Position numbers and translations under genes: made by a program. A stretch of 64,000 bases of DNA from Acidianus brierleyi (GTDB lineage Archaea; Thermoproteota; Thermoprotei_A; Sulfolobales; Sulfolobaceae), in assembly GCF_003201835.2 (NCBI RefSeq), contig NZ_CP029289.2:1-64000 (forward strand), read 5' to 3'. The notes under the pieces were generated by a model, which was not told where the DNA came from, did no database searches, and was given only the letters and a program-made list of their open reading frames with translations. Positions 38,685 to 48,321 of the stretch are shown here, in pieces; positions within the stretch are counted from its first letter, which is position 1; every line of letters starts with the position of its first letter.

Positions 38685-40268
38685 TTAGGAATTTTTACTT
38701 GTAGTATGTATATTGTCTGTTAAGTTTGCTTTAGTATTTTCGCTACTGTCTACAGCATTAGCCCCTCCTGTAGGAGCTACTGGACCCATAGTTCCACTTA
38801 TACCTGCCGGTAAACCAGATATTGGAATAGTTTCCCAGAATAACGAGGTCTTTATCCCTAATAAAGTAAATAGTATAGGTAACGCATACATAACGAAACT
38901 AGCTCCCAGCATTATTGCCAGATATGTCATAGTATCCATAAATGGAACAAATTTAATAGGATATGCTACCCATCTCCTTATTAAGCCAATGTATCCAGCA
39001 TAACTCATAGTGTAACCTAAAGCTAATGAACCAATAGTCCACATTATTAGCCCACCGCTTACCATTCCTTTACCTAAGCTTGAAAACGTTACATTTCCCA
39101 TTTTGGTCTTTAACATGTCAAGTAATATTGCTATATATCCTACAATTATTATTGTCCATATCATTAAATGAAAGTGCCCTACTATATAGTAAGTATTATG
39201 AACTATAACGTTCAAAGGATTAATTGGTAACATTAAAGCTTGCAATCCAGCCAATATGAAACCTATTAAAGCAATTAAAGAAGCAAGACCAACAGGATCC
39301 TTCCAATTATAACCCTTGCCAGTAGCAATAGTTAGTCCTAAGTTTAGCACTGTTAATCCTGATCCTGCTGCCAAAATCAATGTAGTAGGAGTAATGAAAG
39401 CCCTCAAAACTACAGGTAAAGGCCAAGTTTGAAGATGATGAACCCATACTAACATGCCGAAAGTAAATAATAGTATCATATTCCATCTAGCCCACTTTTC
39501 GCTGAATAACGACCTACCAGAGAATCTAGGTATTAAATAATATAATCCACCAAATATTGCAAAAGGTGCGTAGTATACTACTGGATGTCCCCAGAACCAG
39601 AATAACACTACCCAAGTTAATGGATTTACAGGAACGGAAGCCCAGAAATATAAAGCGTACCATAAAGTAGCTGCTGAGAGAGCGAATTCAGTTATAAAAG
39701 TGAAAGGACCACCAAATGTCATTCCGTAAGCGGCAAATATCGGCATTTTACCTTCTTTTGGTCTTGTTTTATACCCGTCAATGAACATTGTTATTGAAGC
39801 TATTATAACGCCAATAGTATTGAGGAACATCATGAAATACGCCAAACCTATCATATCTCCCCTATAGAATATCCACGTCCCTTGTTGTAATGCTAATGGT
39901 GGATACATGTACCAACCAGTTGTTGGACCTCCAGCAAATTCAACAATCATTGGAATATTAACTAACCAGAATGCTAACGTTATGAGCTTATTATGAAGTA
40001 AAGACATTCCGCTCTTATACAAGGCATATGCAAATACAGAAAATGTTACGTCTTCTACTATTATCATCATGGCAGCTTGCCCATGAAAAGTTACTAGGAA
40101 GTAATAAAGTGGTGCTATTGCATATCCAGCCTTTATGTTAATATGTGGACTTAACAGTATAGTCCTAAACCACATTGCTGCTAATCCCATTGCAGCCAAC
40201 CAAGATAATCCACCAGCTGTAAAAAGAAGTGATATTCCCAGAGTTGTTTTAGGATAGAGTTTAGCCAT
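38685..40268 (-). CDS. Haem-copper oxidase subunit I (CuA-type oxidase)
   Basis: The 527-residue subunit I has 12 or more helices and all metal sites: His62 in TFHGQ for low-spin haem, GHPVVYY, VHHLQTW for CuB, and GHFHLMIW for the haem pair. The canonical HPEVY Glu is Val. It follows the CuA subunit II gene by 1 bp, so it belongs to a cytochrome/cupredoxin oxidase rather than a quinol oxidase. It is very close to the subunit I at 48322 and shares perfect DNA tracts with it. The relation to FoxA1/FoxA2 pairs of iron-oxidising Sulfolobales is suggestive, but other fox genes are not here. Confidence 0.88.
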   Translation of the reverse strand: MAKLYPKTTLGISLLFTAGGLSWLAAMGLAAMWFRTILLSPHINIKAGYAIAPLYYFLVTFHGQAAMMIIVEDVTFSVFAYALYKSGMSLLHNKLITLAFWLVNIPMIVEFAGGPTTGWYMYPPLALQQGTWIFYRGDMIGLAYFMMFLNTIGVIIASITMFIDGYKTRPKEGKMPIFAAYGMTFGGPFTFITEFALSAATLWYALYFWASVPVNPLTWVVLFWFWGHPVVYYAPFAIFGGLYYLIPRFSGRSLFSEKWARWNMILLFTFGMLVWVHHLQTWPLPVVLRAFITPTTLILAAGSGLTVLNLGLTIATGKGYNWKDPVGLASLIALIGFILAGLQALMLPINPLNVIVHNTYYIVGHFHLMIWTIIIVGYIAILLDMLKTKMGNVTFSSLGKGMVSGGLIMWTIGSLALGYTMSYAGYIGLIRRWVAYPIKFVPFMDTMTYLAIMLGASFVMYALPILFTLLGIKTSLFWETIPISGLPAGISGTMGPVAPTGGANAVDSSENTKANLTDNIHTTSKNS

Positions 40269-40269
40269 T

Positions 40270-40809
<540 letters not shown>

Positions 40810-40908
40810 TTTTGGTCAAAAAATTTAATACATTAATTAGTTTAAAAGCTTTTCTTATTATGAGTTATTTAAATTTTAAAAAATTTTTCCAATATATCTT
40901 TTAAAAAA

Positions 40909-41046
40909 TTAGATTGCCTTTTTCCTAATAAGTAGATAATATAATATTCCGCCTAATATTCCTACTCCAGCTAATCCAAATCCAAATATATCTTCAAAGC
41001 TTATACTAGATGGTGGCGCGTACGTCGCGGCTAAGAATTCTAACAT
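40909..41046 (-). CDS. 45-residue single-helix protein heading the CuA oxidase operon
   Basis: An ATG at 41046 opens a 45-codon frame: a polar N-terminal 20 residues (with FEDIFGFG), one helix (about residues 22-40, LAGVGILGGILYYLLI) and a basic RKK end. Size and topology resemble SoxD-type small subunits of Sulfolobus oxidases. It lies 99 bp upstream of the CuA subunit gene on the same strand. It was found by reading the sequence, and homology is untested. Confidence 0.5.
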   Translation of the reverse strand: MLEFLAATYAPPSSISFEDIFGFGLAGVGILGGILYYLLIRKKAI

Positions 41047-41207
41047 TTTTATCCAGTAAACATTAGCACGTTAACTCTTAATAAATTTTATTATTATATA
41101 AAGAAACCAATTATAAATTATATTATCTTATTTCCTATATTGGTAACGAAATCTTTAGAAGTATTTCTTCGAATAAAAATCTAAATACGATTTATTAAAA
41201 AATTAAC

Positions 41208-41251
<44 letters not shown>

Positions 41252-41279
41252 CGCTTTTTTTAAATTTAATTGATGTTAC

Positions 41280-41930
41280 ATGAGTAGAATAGGTGTTGCT
41301 ATACTTGTACTCATATTTGCAGGTACAGCTTTTATGGCTGGATTCTTAGTATATAATTTTTCAATAGTACTATATCCTGTCCATCCTACACATGCTGCAC
41401 CACTACTTGCACCTATAACTACAACTACTGTTCCTCCGACAACAACAACTACAACGTCTACAACAAGTACTAGTGTTCTTCCTAGTGGTGCTAAGGTTCT
41501 TCCTTATGATGCTAGTAATCATACTGTATTCCTCTATATTACTTCTTTGAGTACTGGCACTCCTTTCAATTTTAATGGTACGAGTAATGGTGAGCTTCAT
41601 GTGTATATTCCTGCTGGTTGGACGGTAATAGTGTATTATACTAATGAGGAGGCTATTGCTCATAATTTTAATATTGTTCAGAACGATACTCCTACTCCTA
41701 ATAATGTGAATATTGAGGCTGATGGTAAGGTCTTGTTGTTTGTTGGGACTACTTCTTCTACCTATGAGAGTAATGGTATTGCTAGTGGTGAGAGTGCTTC
41801 TGGTTCTATAGCGTTACCTGCTGGTATTTATTGGTTTGCTTGTGGTATTGCTGGGCATGCGGAATCCGGTATGTGGGGAGTAATAGTGTCTTCTACGTCC
41901 GTAACAGAACCGTACTATGTAGTAAGTTAA
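41280..41930 (+). CDS. Sulfocyanin-type blue copper protein 1
   Basis: The 216-residue protein has an N-terminal membrane anchor (residues 5-28), a Thr-rich linker (about residues 47-65) likely to be glycosylated, and a cupredoxin domain. Type 1 copper ligands are His in EEAIAHNF and Cys, His and Met in FACGIAGHAESGM. It faces the outside and should shuttle electrons to the CuA subunit encoded by the divergent operon next to it. From Thr49 on it is identical in DNA to sulfocyanin 2, while the anchor differs. The anchor resembles the 46-residue protein next to soxL. Confidence 0.88.
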   Translation: MSRIGVAILVLIFAGTAFMAGFLVYNFSIVLYPVHPTHAAPLLAPITTTTVPPTTTTTTSTTSTSVLPSGAKVLPYDASNHTVFLYITSLSTGTPFNFNGTSNGELHVYIPAGWTVIVYYTNEEAIAHNFNIVQNDTPTPNNVNIEADGKVLLFVGTTSSTYESNGIASGESASGSIALPAGIYWFACGIAGHAESGMWGVIVSSTSVTEPYYVVS

Positions 41931-41955
41931 AAAATATTTTTTATACAATTTTTAT
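41423..41955. repeat. 533-bp perfect inverted repeat, left arm
   Basis: By direct reading this arm and 44061-44593 appear identical in inverse orientation, from AACTACTGTTCC in the Thr-rich linker to the first bases after the stop codon. It covers the copper domain of sulfocyanin 1. Outside the arm the sequences diverge at once. Confidence 0.85.
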
Positions 41956-42407
41956 TTAGTTAAGAGTTTTTTAAATTCATATATATCAATATTATGAATT
42001 TTTAGTATTTTACAATTAATATATTCTTAGTTAAATTATTGGATATACTAGAGCTTCTCCCCAAATTAGGTATAATTAAAGCTAAATTCTAATCTGACAT
42101 AACTTTCAACTAGACATTTGGGTTTCATATTTTTCAACTACATTAAATTAAATCAACTTGGCCAATGTCTTAGAGTAAGGGTGTGCTTTATATAATAACT
42201 TCAAATCCTATTAAAGCTACTTTAAAACTTAATTTTAACCTAATCTAAGACTATTTTCTTATAATAAGGCAGTGGTTAACGACAAGAAATAACTAATCTG
42301 AATAGGAAATAGGACAATATTTTAGATTTAGTTAATTGATCTAATTTGATACCAAACTGGTGGTATCTTAACTCTTAAGAAAATTGAAAAAATTCAATAA
42401 GTTGTTT
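41956..42407. other. Intergenic region left of the IS1-like element
   Basis: About 450 bp between the left repeat arm and the IS1-like element. I found only short frames and no recognised site, so no gene is called. Confidence 0.45.
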
Positions 42408-42415
42408 GATTATTA

Positions 42416-43475
42416 GGGAGTGTTCTTATGCAGTCATCCTATTCGAGAGCTAAATGCGAAATTATTAGAATGACGTAAAAATTACTTCTAGAACATTTAT
42501 GTGCAAGGATTACGAGATTTTTGTAGAGCTACAATGAACCTCGTAACCCTTGCACAATCACTTCTGATTCTAAGAAATTTAAATCTTAAGCCTAGAAAGT
42601 ACAAGTTAGAAGACCTTACACTCGCTATAGCAGCATACCTTCTAGGAGTACAAGTTACCAAACTCGGAATACCACCATCAACACTATACTACTACAAAAA
42701 ACTGGGAATAAGAAGAAAAGAAGAAAGACCTACATGCCCATCGTGCAACTCAAATAAAATAATAACGGATCGTCTAGAGGAAAAACAAAGTACAAGTGTA
42801 AAACGCGCGGAAAAACGTTTTACCACGCTAATCACAAGCTGGACAAGAAACAAAAAGAAAGAATCTTGAAGGAGTATCTGAACAGGATGAGCATGAGGGG
42901 AATATCCAAGGTTGAAGGAAGACTATTAACTACAGCAGTTTGATAAAGAGAGCAGGGATAAAGGCATACGTTGGTATATCAGTCCTTTACAACTAAAGAA
43001 TTTTACTTCAAAATTTACGATACTTAATGAGAGTTGGACTTACGCGTTAGGCACGGTCCTAAGGGAATCTTTGGATTTGGAATGCTTTGGTTGATGGTTC
43101 GCCTTTCTTCATGGCGATAGGTATTATAGGACTTTTCGTTTTCTATGGCGTTTCCTAAGAATGAGGTTAATTATACTGATGATTATTGTGTTTATCAAGT
43201 TCTTGATCATGTTGCTGGCAAGAAGTACACTTACACTATAGAGAGTTATAATTCTTATTGTAGGTCTCACTTGGCTAGGTTGGCTAGGGATACTAAGTCA
43301 ATAGGAGTGAATGGTTGATTATAGTCTTGCCTTGTTGAACGTCATGTATCCTGTAATTCAAGGGAGAAGACTCCCTTGAATGAGGCTTACTTGAAGGGAG
43401 TACAGAATATTAGAGAAAATCTGATATAATTTTTCTAAACAATATCGAATAAGATGACTGCATGAGAACACTCCC
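42416..43475 (+). mobile_element. IS1-family insertion element with 8-bp target duplication
   Basis: Terminal inverted repeats of about 30 bp are clear: GGGAGTGTTCTTATGCAGTC at the left and its near-perfect inverse ending GAGAACACTCCC at the right. The direct repeat GATTATTA flanks both ends (42408-42415 and 43476-43483), the 8-9 bp duplication expected for IS1. The 1060-bp length and the transposase remnants agree. Confidence 0.88.
42501..43330 (+). pseudogene. IS1-family transposase, frameshifted
   Basis: The frame starting at 42501 encodes the InsA-like part with a helix-turn-helix (LGIPPSTLYYYKKLGI) and the zinc-ribbon half CPSCNSNK, then shifts. The rest of the zinc ribbon (KYKCKT-like), LKEYLNRMSMRGISKV and the C-terminal IS1 signature TIESYNSYCRSHLARLARDT appear in other frames. 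Several shifts or stops make it inactive, although the element ends look fresh. Confidence 0.75.
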
Positions 43476-43483
43476 GATTATTA

Positions 43484-44060
43484 CTGAAATATAAATAAAA
43501 ATCAGAAATCAATCCTGTTAAATTCGTAAAGAAGTGATATGACCGAAATACTGTCTAGACAAGTTCTTAGTAGTTAAAATATTCAATAGTATTCAATAAA
43601 TTCCAATTTTTTAAGTAATTAATCTTATTTTTTATCCGTAAGAGCTGATTGAGTTATTCATATAAGTCAAATAAGATAACTATATGATTAGACATGAGTT
43701 TTACAATATTATAAATTCAATTTATTCCTATCAATTAAAATAATTCTATAAGGAATAGTGATGAGTGAAACTTATCGAAACGCTTACGTTCCACCAAAGA
43801 ACTAAAAGACTCAATCAAATTGTTAGGTCTTTATCTGTTAACTTATGACGTAAGAAAATAAGAAAAATTTGAGAGATCTACTTTCTATAGTTAGTCAAGT
43901 ACTACGGTAAGACGCAAATATTTCTAAATCATGCATTTAGTTAAAAGTAGGCTATGCGTTACTACCAATAAAAATTGAAGAAATCGATAAAGCAAGTTAG
44001 CTAAGTGAAATTAATTACTAGGTAGGATTATCAGAAGAGGTTGGACTGATATCCAATGAT
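43484..44060 (-). other. Intergenic region, possible gene remnant at 43.77-44.05 kb
   Basis: The left half shows nothing. On the plus strand from about 43770 to 44055 a protein-like text can be read with interruptions (LRDLLSIVSQVLR, then KVGYALLPIKIEEIDKAS, then VGLSEEVGLISNDIK), broken by three stops. It may be a decayed gene of unknown family. The strand of any original function is plus; confidence is low. Confidence 0.25.
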
Positions 44061-44593
44061 ATAAAAATTGTATAAAAAATATTTTTTAACTTACTACATA
44101 GTACGGTTCTGTTACGGACGTAGAAGACACTATTACTCCCCACATACCGGATTCCGCATGCCCAGCAATACCACAAGCAAACCAATAAATACCAGCAGGT
44201 AACGCTATAGAACCAGAAGCACTCTCACCACTAGCAATACCATTACTCTCATAGGTAGAAGAAGTAGTCCCAACAAACAACAAGACCTTACCATCAGCCT
44301 CAATATTCACATTATTAGGAGTAGGAGTATCGTTCTGAACAATATTAAAATTATGAGCAATAGCCTCCTCATTAGTATAATACACTATTACCGTCCAACC
44401 AGCAGGAATATACACATGAAGCTCACCATTACTCGTACCATTAAAATTGAAAGGAGTGCCAGTACTCAAAGAAGTAATATAGAGGAATACAGTATGATTA
44501 CTAGCATCATAAGGAAGAACCTTAGCACCACTAGGAAGAACACTAGTACTTGTTGTAGACGTTGTAGTTGTTGTTGTCGGAGGAACAGTAGTT
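44061..44593. repeat. 533-bp perfect inverted repeat, right arm
   Basis: Inverse copy of 41423-41955, covering the copper domain of sulfocyanin 2 and ending where the Thr-rich linkers differ. About 2.1 kb including the IS1-like element lies between the arms. Confidence 0.85.
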
Positions 44594-44757
44594 ACAGGAA
44601 CTGTAGATGTAATCGTAGAAACTACCTTTGGTGGAAGTGTTGTTGTCGTATTCACAATACTAATCGGAGCTCTCGTTGCGACATAGTATCCTGCTACTGC
44701 TACTAATATTATAGCTACAACTACAGCTACTATTACAGGTGTATCTAGTTTAGCCAT
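44086..44757 (-). CDS. Sulfocyanin-type blue copper protein 2
   Basis: The 223-residue protein has a different N-terminal anchor from sulfocyanin 1 (residues 8-28, VIVAVVVAIILVAVAGYYVA), a longer Thr/Val linker, and then the identical copper domain with ligands His (EEAIAHNF) and Cys, His, Met (FACGIAGHAESGM). Because only anchor and linker differ, the two proteins should have the same redox domain but may be placed with different partners. Its TATA-like CTTTTATAATG lies upstream on the minus strand. Confidence 0.88.
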   Translation of the reverse strand: MAKLDTPVIVAVVVAIILVAVAGYYVATRAPISIVNTTTTLPPKVVSTITSTVPVTTVPPTTTTTTSTTSTSVLPSGAKVLPYDASNHTVFLYITSLSTGTPFNFNGTSNGELHVYIPAGWTVIVYYTNEEAIAHNFNIVQNDTPTPNNVNIEADGKVLLFVGTTSSTYESNGIASGESASGSIALPAGIYWFACGIAGHAESGMWGVIVSSTSVTEPYYVVS

Positions 44758-44989
44758 TAATTATGTTGATTTAAATTATAGCTAATAAGATTTTTCATTA
44801 TAAAAGATATAAAGACTTTCTAAGTTAGTTTTTTATATAAAGAATAATATATTTTAATTTATATTAAATTTAATTATAATTTAATGAGAAAACGTTCGTA
44901 GAACATTCTATGAAAAGGTCTCCATGAAATTAAAGCTAAAAATTTTGAGCCATAATTCTTCAGTTTCTATTATTATATAATTATATTCA

Positions 44990-46179
44990 AAAGAGTATTA
45001 CACATGGAAAGGAAGATAAAGCCTAAAGTATTTGCAATAGATGTGGGGGAATCAAGACTTGTTGCAACCAAGATGGAGATAAACAACAACACAGTAAAAG
45101 AAGCTGATACGAGAGAATTCAAATACAACGAGGAAGGACTCAAAGAACTTATAAAATTCCTAGAAGGATACGAAGAAGGAATAATGGAAGCAACAGGAGT
45201 ATACTTCTACCACGTATACAACGTACTGAGAGACAACGGACTAAAAGTAAACGTGATAAACCCTGTCCAAACAGTTGAAGTCCTAGGCAAGAAGACAGAC
45301 AAGAACGACTCCATAAGACTCGCAATAGCCTACGCTGCAGGCACAGTAAAAGGATCGTACCAACGGGAGAAATGCAAGAACTAAGAGAAATGACAAGACA
45401 CAGAGAAGGACTAGTAGAGAGAAAGACACAAGTAAAGAACGAGATAAGGAAAGTTCTAGAAACAGCAGGATACAAGCTACCTTCGAAAAGAAGACAAAGG
45501 AAATAGTGAGAAAACTAGCCACTGATGAGAAGCTAACTGACGAAGAGATCAAGGAGTACTCCAAATTATTGGGAAGAAAATTAACTAGAATAGAAGCGTT
45601 CATCCTAAAACAACTCCTGGACCTACTGAACATTATAGAAGAACAAATCAAGGAAGTGGAGAACGAGATAATGAAGTTCCTACCCGAGGAAGCAGTAGTG
45701 ACTAAGATACCCGGAATAGGCCCAATCTCTGCAGCCACAATTTACGCTGAGCTTGGAGACGTGAGCAGGTTTGAGTCTTCGAAACAAGCTGCTTCTTATG
45801 CTGGAGTTTCTGGACTAAGCAGAGCGGGAAGACCGAATTTCACAACGGTCTCATCAAGGGGAATAAGCACTTATCCCGCGTTCTATTCCTTGTTGCAAGG
45901 TCCGCTAAGAACACGGCCCAATTTAATGGCTTCTATCAAGCCTTGTTGAAGAGGACAAGCAATTCCAAAAAGGCTACATTAGCCTTGGCCAACAAGATGT
46001 GTAGGATAGTTTATCACGTACTCAAGGATGGGGAATACAAGGGTGAGACTAAGAAGACTAGGTATAGGGGAGGAGGTGGTGAAGGCCCTCAAGTTGACCC
46101 CAATCAAGTAGTTCCTTCGGCTCTTCAAGCTATCGCCTAGCCATGTTAGAGGCAAAGCATGTGGAGCCTATCCATCTCC
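44990..46179 (+). pseudogene. IS110 element A, copy 2: left end missing, transposase with small deletions
   Basis: From about 44990 the sequence matches copy 1 (from about 25095), so the roughly 290-bp left end with the candidate guide RNA is absent. The transposase frame (45004-46140) differs from copy 1 by four small deletions of 4, 4, 3 and 4 bp (near 45359, 45481, 45699 and 45811), 15 bp in all, and by very few substitutions. Three of the four shift the frame, so the gene is dead as written. Element B copy 2 follows directly. Confidence 0.82.
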
Positions 46180-47349
46180 ATGGAGTCTTCCGCCCCCTTT
46201 GAACCTATATAGATTAATTAGTTGGGGAGAGTAATACTCTCCAACTGGGAAACATGGTCGACCCTTTGACTGAAGCAAAGTCTTCGAACGGGGGCGTGAC
46301 AAACCCCTACCATCGGACTGAACATTGTGATAATATGCACGGATATAGGTGTGATAAAGAGGTAGGGATCCTAGGAATAGACATATCAAAAGATCATGTG
46401 ACGAGTGAGGGGAGGGTCTACACAACAACAAGGGTTATGAAGAAATACTAAAAGTGAAACTAAACACAATAGTGGTCGAACCGACAGGAGCATCAATAAA
46501 ACCATGTCAATACTTCAAGGGAAAAGGGATCAAGATACTACAAGTAAGCCAAAACTATGGAAGGAGAAGGACTTGAGAGGAAAACAGATTTTTACTACAA
46601 AAACTAGTAAACATGGCAAACAAGGCAAAGGAGTACAACTACAACCCATTGAAAGAACTAGTAACACTATACGTCTTCCTAAAAGTTGAAAGTAAAGTAC
46701 AAGAACAGGGTAAAAAGAGCACTATTCCTAAGTGACGAGGAAAAATAAGCAAGGAAATTGAAGAATTCTCTAAAGGAAACTTCAAAATACAATTATACAA
46801 CTTAGAACAAAGATCGTACTTGAAGAAATCGAAGTATTATCTAAAGCACTACTGGAAACAAGCGAGAAAATAAAAGAAGTAGAGAAAATGATACAATTAC
46901 AGTCTGAAAATCACGTTCTGCTAACTATACCGGGAATAGGAAAACTTTCTGGATAATAATAGGCATTGTTGGAGACATTAAACGCTTTCCTAACCCTGAG
47001 TCCTTCGTATCTGCGGTTTAGACCCAATGAGAGGAGCGGTAAAGCTACTGTAAGGGAATATCGAAGAAGGGTAATAAGTACTTGCGCAGCTTGTTCTCTG
47101 CGCTGAGATGAATTACTCTCGTAATCCTACATTACTAGAATTTTACGAGAACCATAAGGAAAAGTTGAAGGGAAAGAAGTTGTCTGCTTTAGCCAGGAAA
47201 TTGAGGATAGTTTGGAGTGTTTGGTATAATAATAAGCCTTATGAGCCTAAGTGACCATAAATCACCACGTGGATTGAAAGGTACACGTGGCAATCTTAGT
47301 TGACATTATGCTTGAAGTTCAACCGAAATATTTATTACTGAACGCCCCT
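46180..47349 (+). pseudogene. IS110 element B, copy 2, with many small deletions
   Basis: Compared with copy 1 (1227 bp) this copy is 57 bp shorter through numerous deletions of mostly 3-5 bp spread over the coding part, with few substitutions. The left noncoding end (46180-46345) is almost unchanged. The right end keeps the GCCACGTG-type hairpin in part (CACGTG stems) and stops at GAACGCCCCT. No transposase can be made. Confidence 0.8.
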
Positions 47350-47403
47350 GATCATGATAAAAATATGGATAATCTTTTTTTAAAAGGATTTTGAATATAC
47401 TTT

Positions 47404-48174
47404 ATGGATTTGATAAGAAAGGGTCTAATTATCTCTCTACTACTTATTCTATCTATACTTGGCTATCTTCTATCATTTAGCAAAAGTTACTTGTTAATTG
47501 GTTCTACTTTATCTGCATTTAGTTTCTGGATAGCAATTGCAATACTAATACCTAGAAAATTTTATGATATTACGTTCTTCAATGTTAAAAAAACTAAAGG
47601 GTATTGGATATCTTCTATCCTATATTTGACTTTTCATATTTTGTTATATGGTATCTTCTACGTCATGATTTTGGGTTATGTAGGATTTTACCCATATATA
47701 GGCTATGGAATTGGAGCTACTGTTACTCCTCCATGGCCCTATTTTATATACTGGGAAGCTACTAGCCCAGGCTTTTGGATAAATATAGGCCCATATGAAA
47801 GTGACACAGTCCCTTTTACTGCATTTATAGGAGTATTACTAGCAATGCTTATTGGAGCAAATATAGAAAAGATATTTGAATTATATAAGACTATAAAAAA
47901 TTCTAGAAGAATTTCTACTGCCATAGTAGCTATACCATCTATAGGAATAATTTCAGGAACTTCATGTTGTCTTTCTTTGCCTTCAATTTTAATATATCTT
48001 ACGGCATTATCAATAGGTGCTGTAAGCTCAGTATTAGGTATTTTAGCTTCCCCATTATATTTTGGTTTGGCTTATTACGGACTACCTATAGGATCAGTAT
48101 TCTTATTACTAGTAAATTTAAGAGATATGAATAGAATTATATCGAAATGTAAGATATATAATATAAAAAGATAA
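47404..48174 (+). CDS. Membrane protein with Gly-x-Ser-Cys-Cys motif, paralogue 1
   Basis: The 256-residue protein has six or more helices with a large aromatic loop (about residues 95-125). Near residue 180 it has SGTSCCLSLPSIL, with adjacent cysteines at the start of a helix. The protein at 50986-51756 has the same length and the matching GGGSCCISIPILL. The pair flanks the subunit I and AioB genes. Neighbouring Cys at a membrane face could bind copper or haem or form a redox pair, but this is speculation. I do not recognise a named family. Confidence 0.65.
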   Translation: MDLIRKGLIISLLLILSILGYLLSFSKSYLLIGSTLSAFSFWIAIAILIPRKFYDITFFNVKKTKGYWISSILYLTFHILLYGIFYVMILGYVGFYPYIGYGIGATVTPPWPYFIYWEATSPGFWINIGPYESDTVPFTAFIGVLLAMLIGANIEKIFELYKTIKNSRRISTAIVAIPSIGIISGTSCCLSLPSILIYLTALSIGAVSSVLGILASPLYFGLAYYGLPIGSVFLLLVNLRDMNRIISKCKIYNIKR

Positions 48175-48321
48175 ATTATCGATATTTTCTTTAACTTAGT
48201 TTACCAACTAATTCGATATTTTAATAAATAAAAATTTTTAAATTAAATAGAATATTCTTTTTTGATCTAATATGGCTAATTACAAGAATATTGTAAAGAA
48301 TTTTAAAATAGGTGATATAAA

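Noticed and set aside
44353..44706. Plus-strand frame rich in Cys, Arg and Ser opposite sulfocyanin 2, also opposite sulfocyanin 1
   Set aside because: The Cys-rich look comes from the complement of the Thr-rich linker; it is a shadow, not a metal-binding protein.
41280..44757. Phase-variation switch that swaps sulfocyanin anchors by inversion
   Set aside because: The genes are convergent and the differing anchors lie outside the repeat arms, so inversion changes only the IS-containing middle and leaves both proteins the same.
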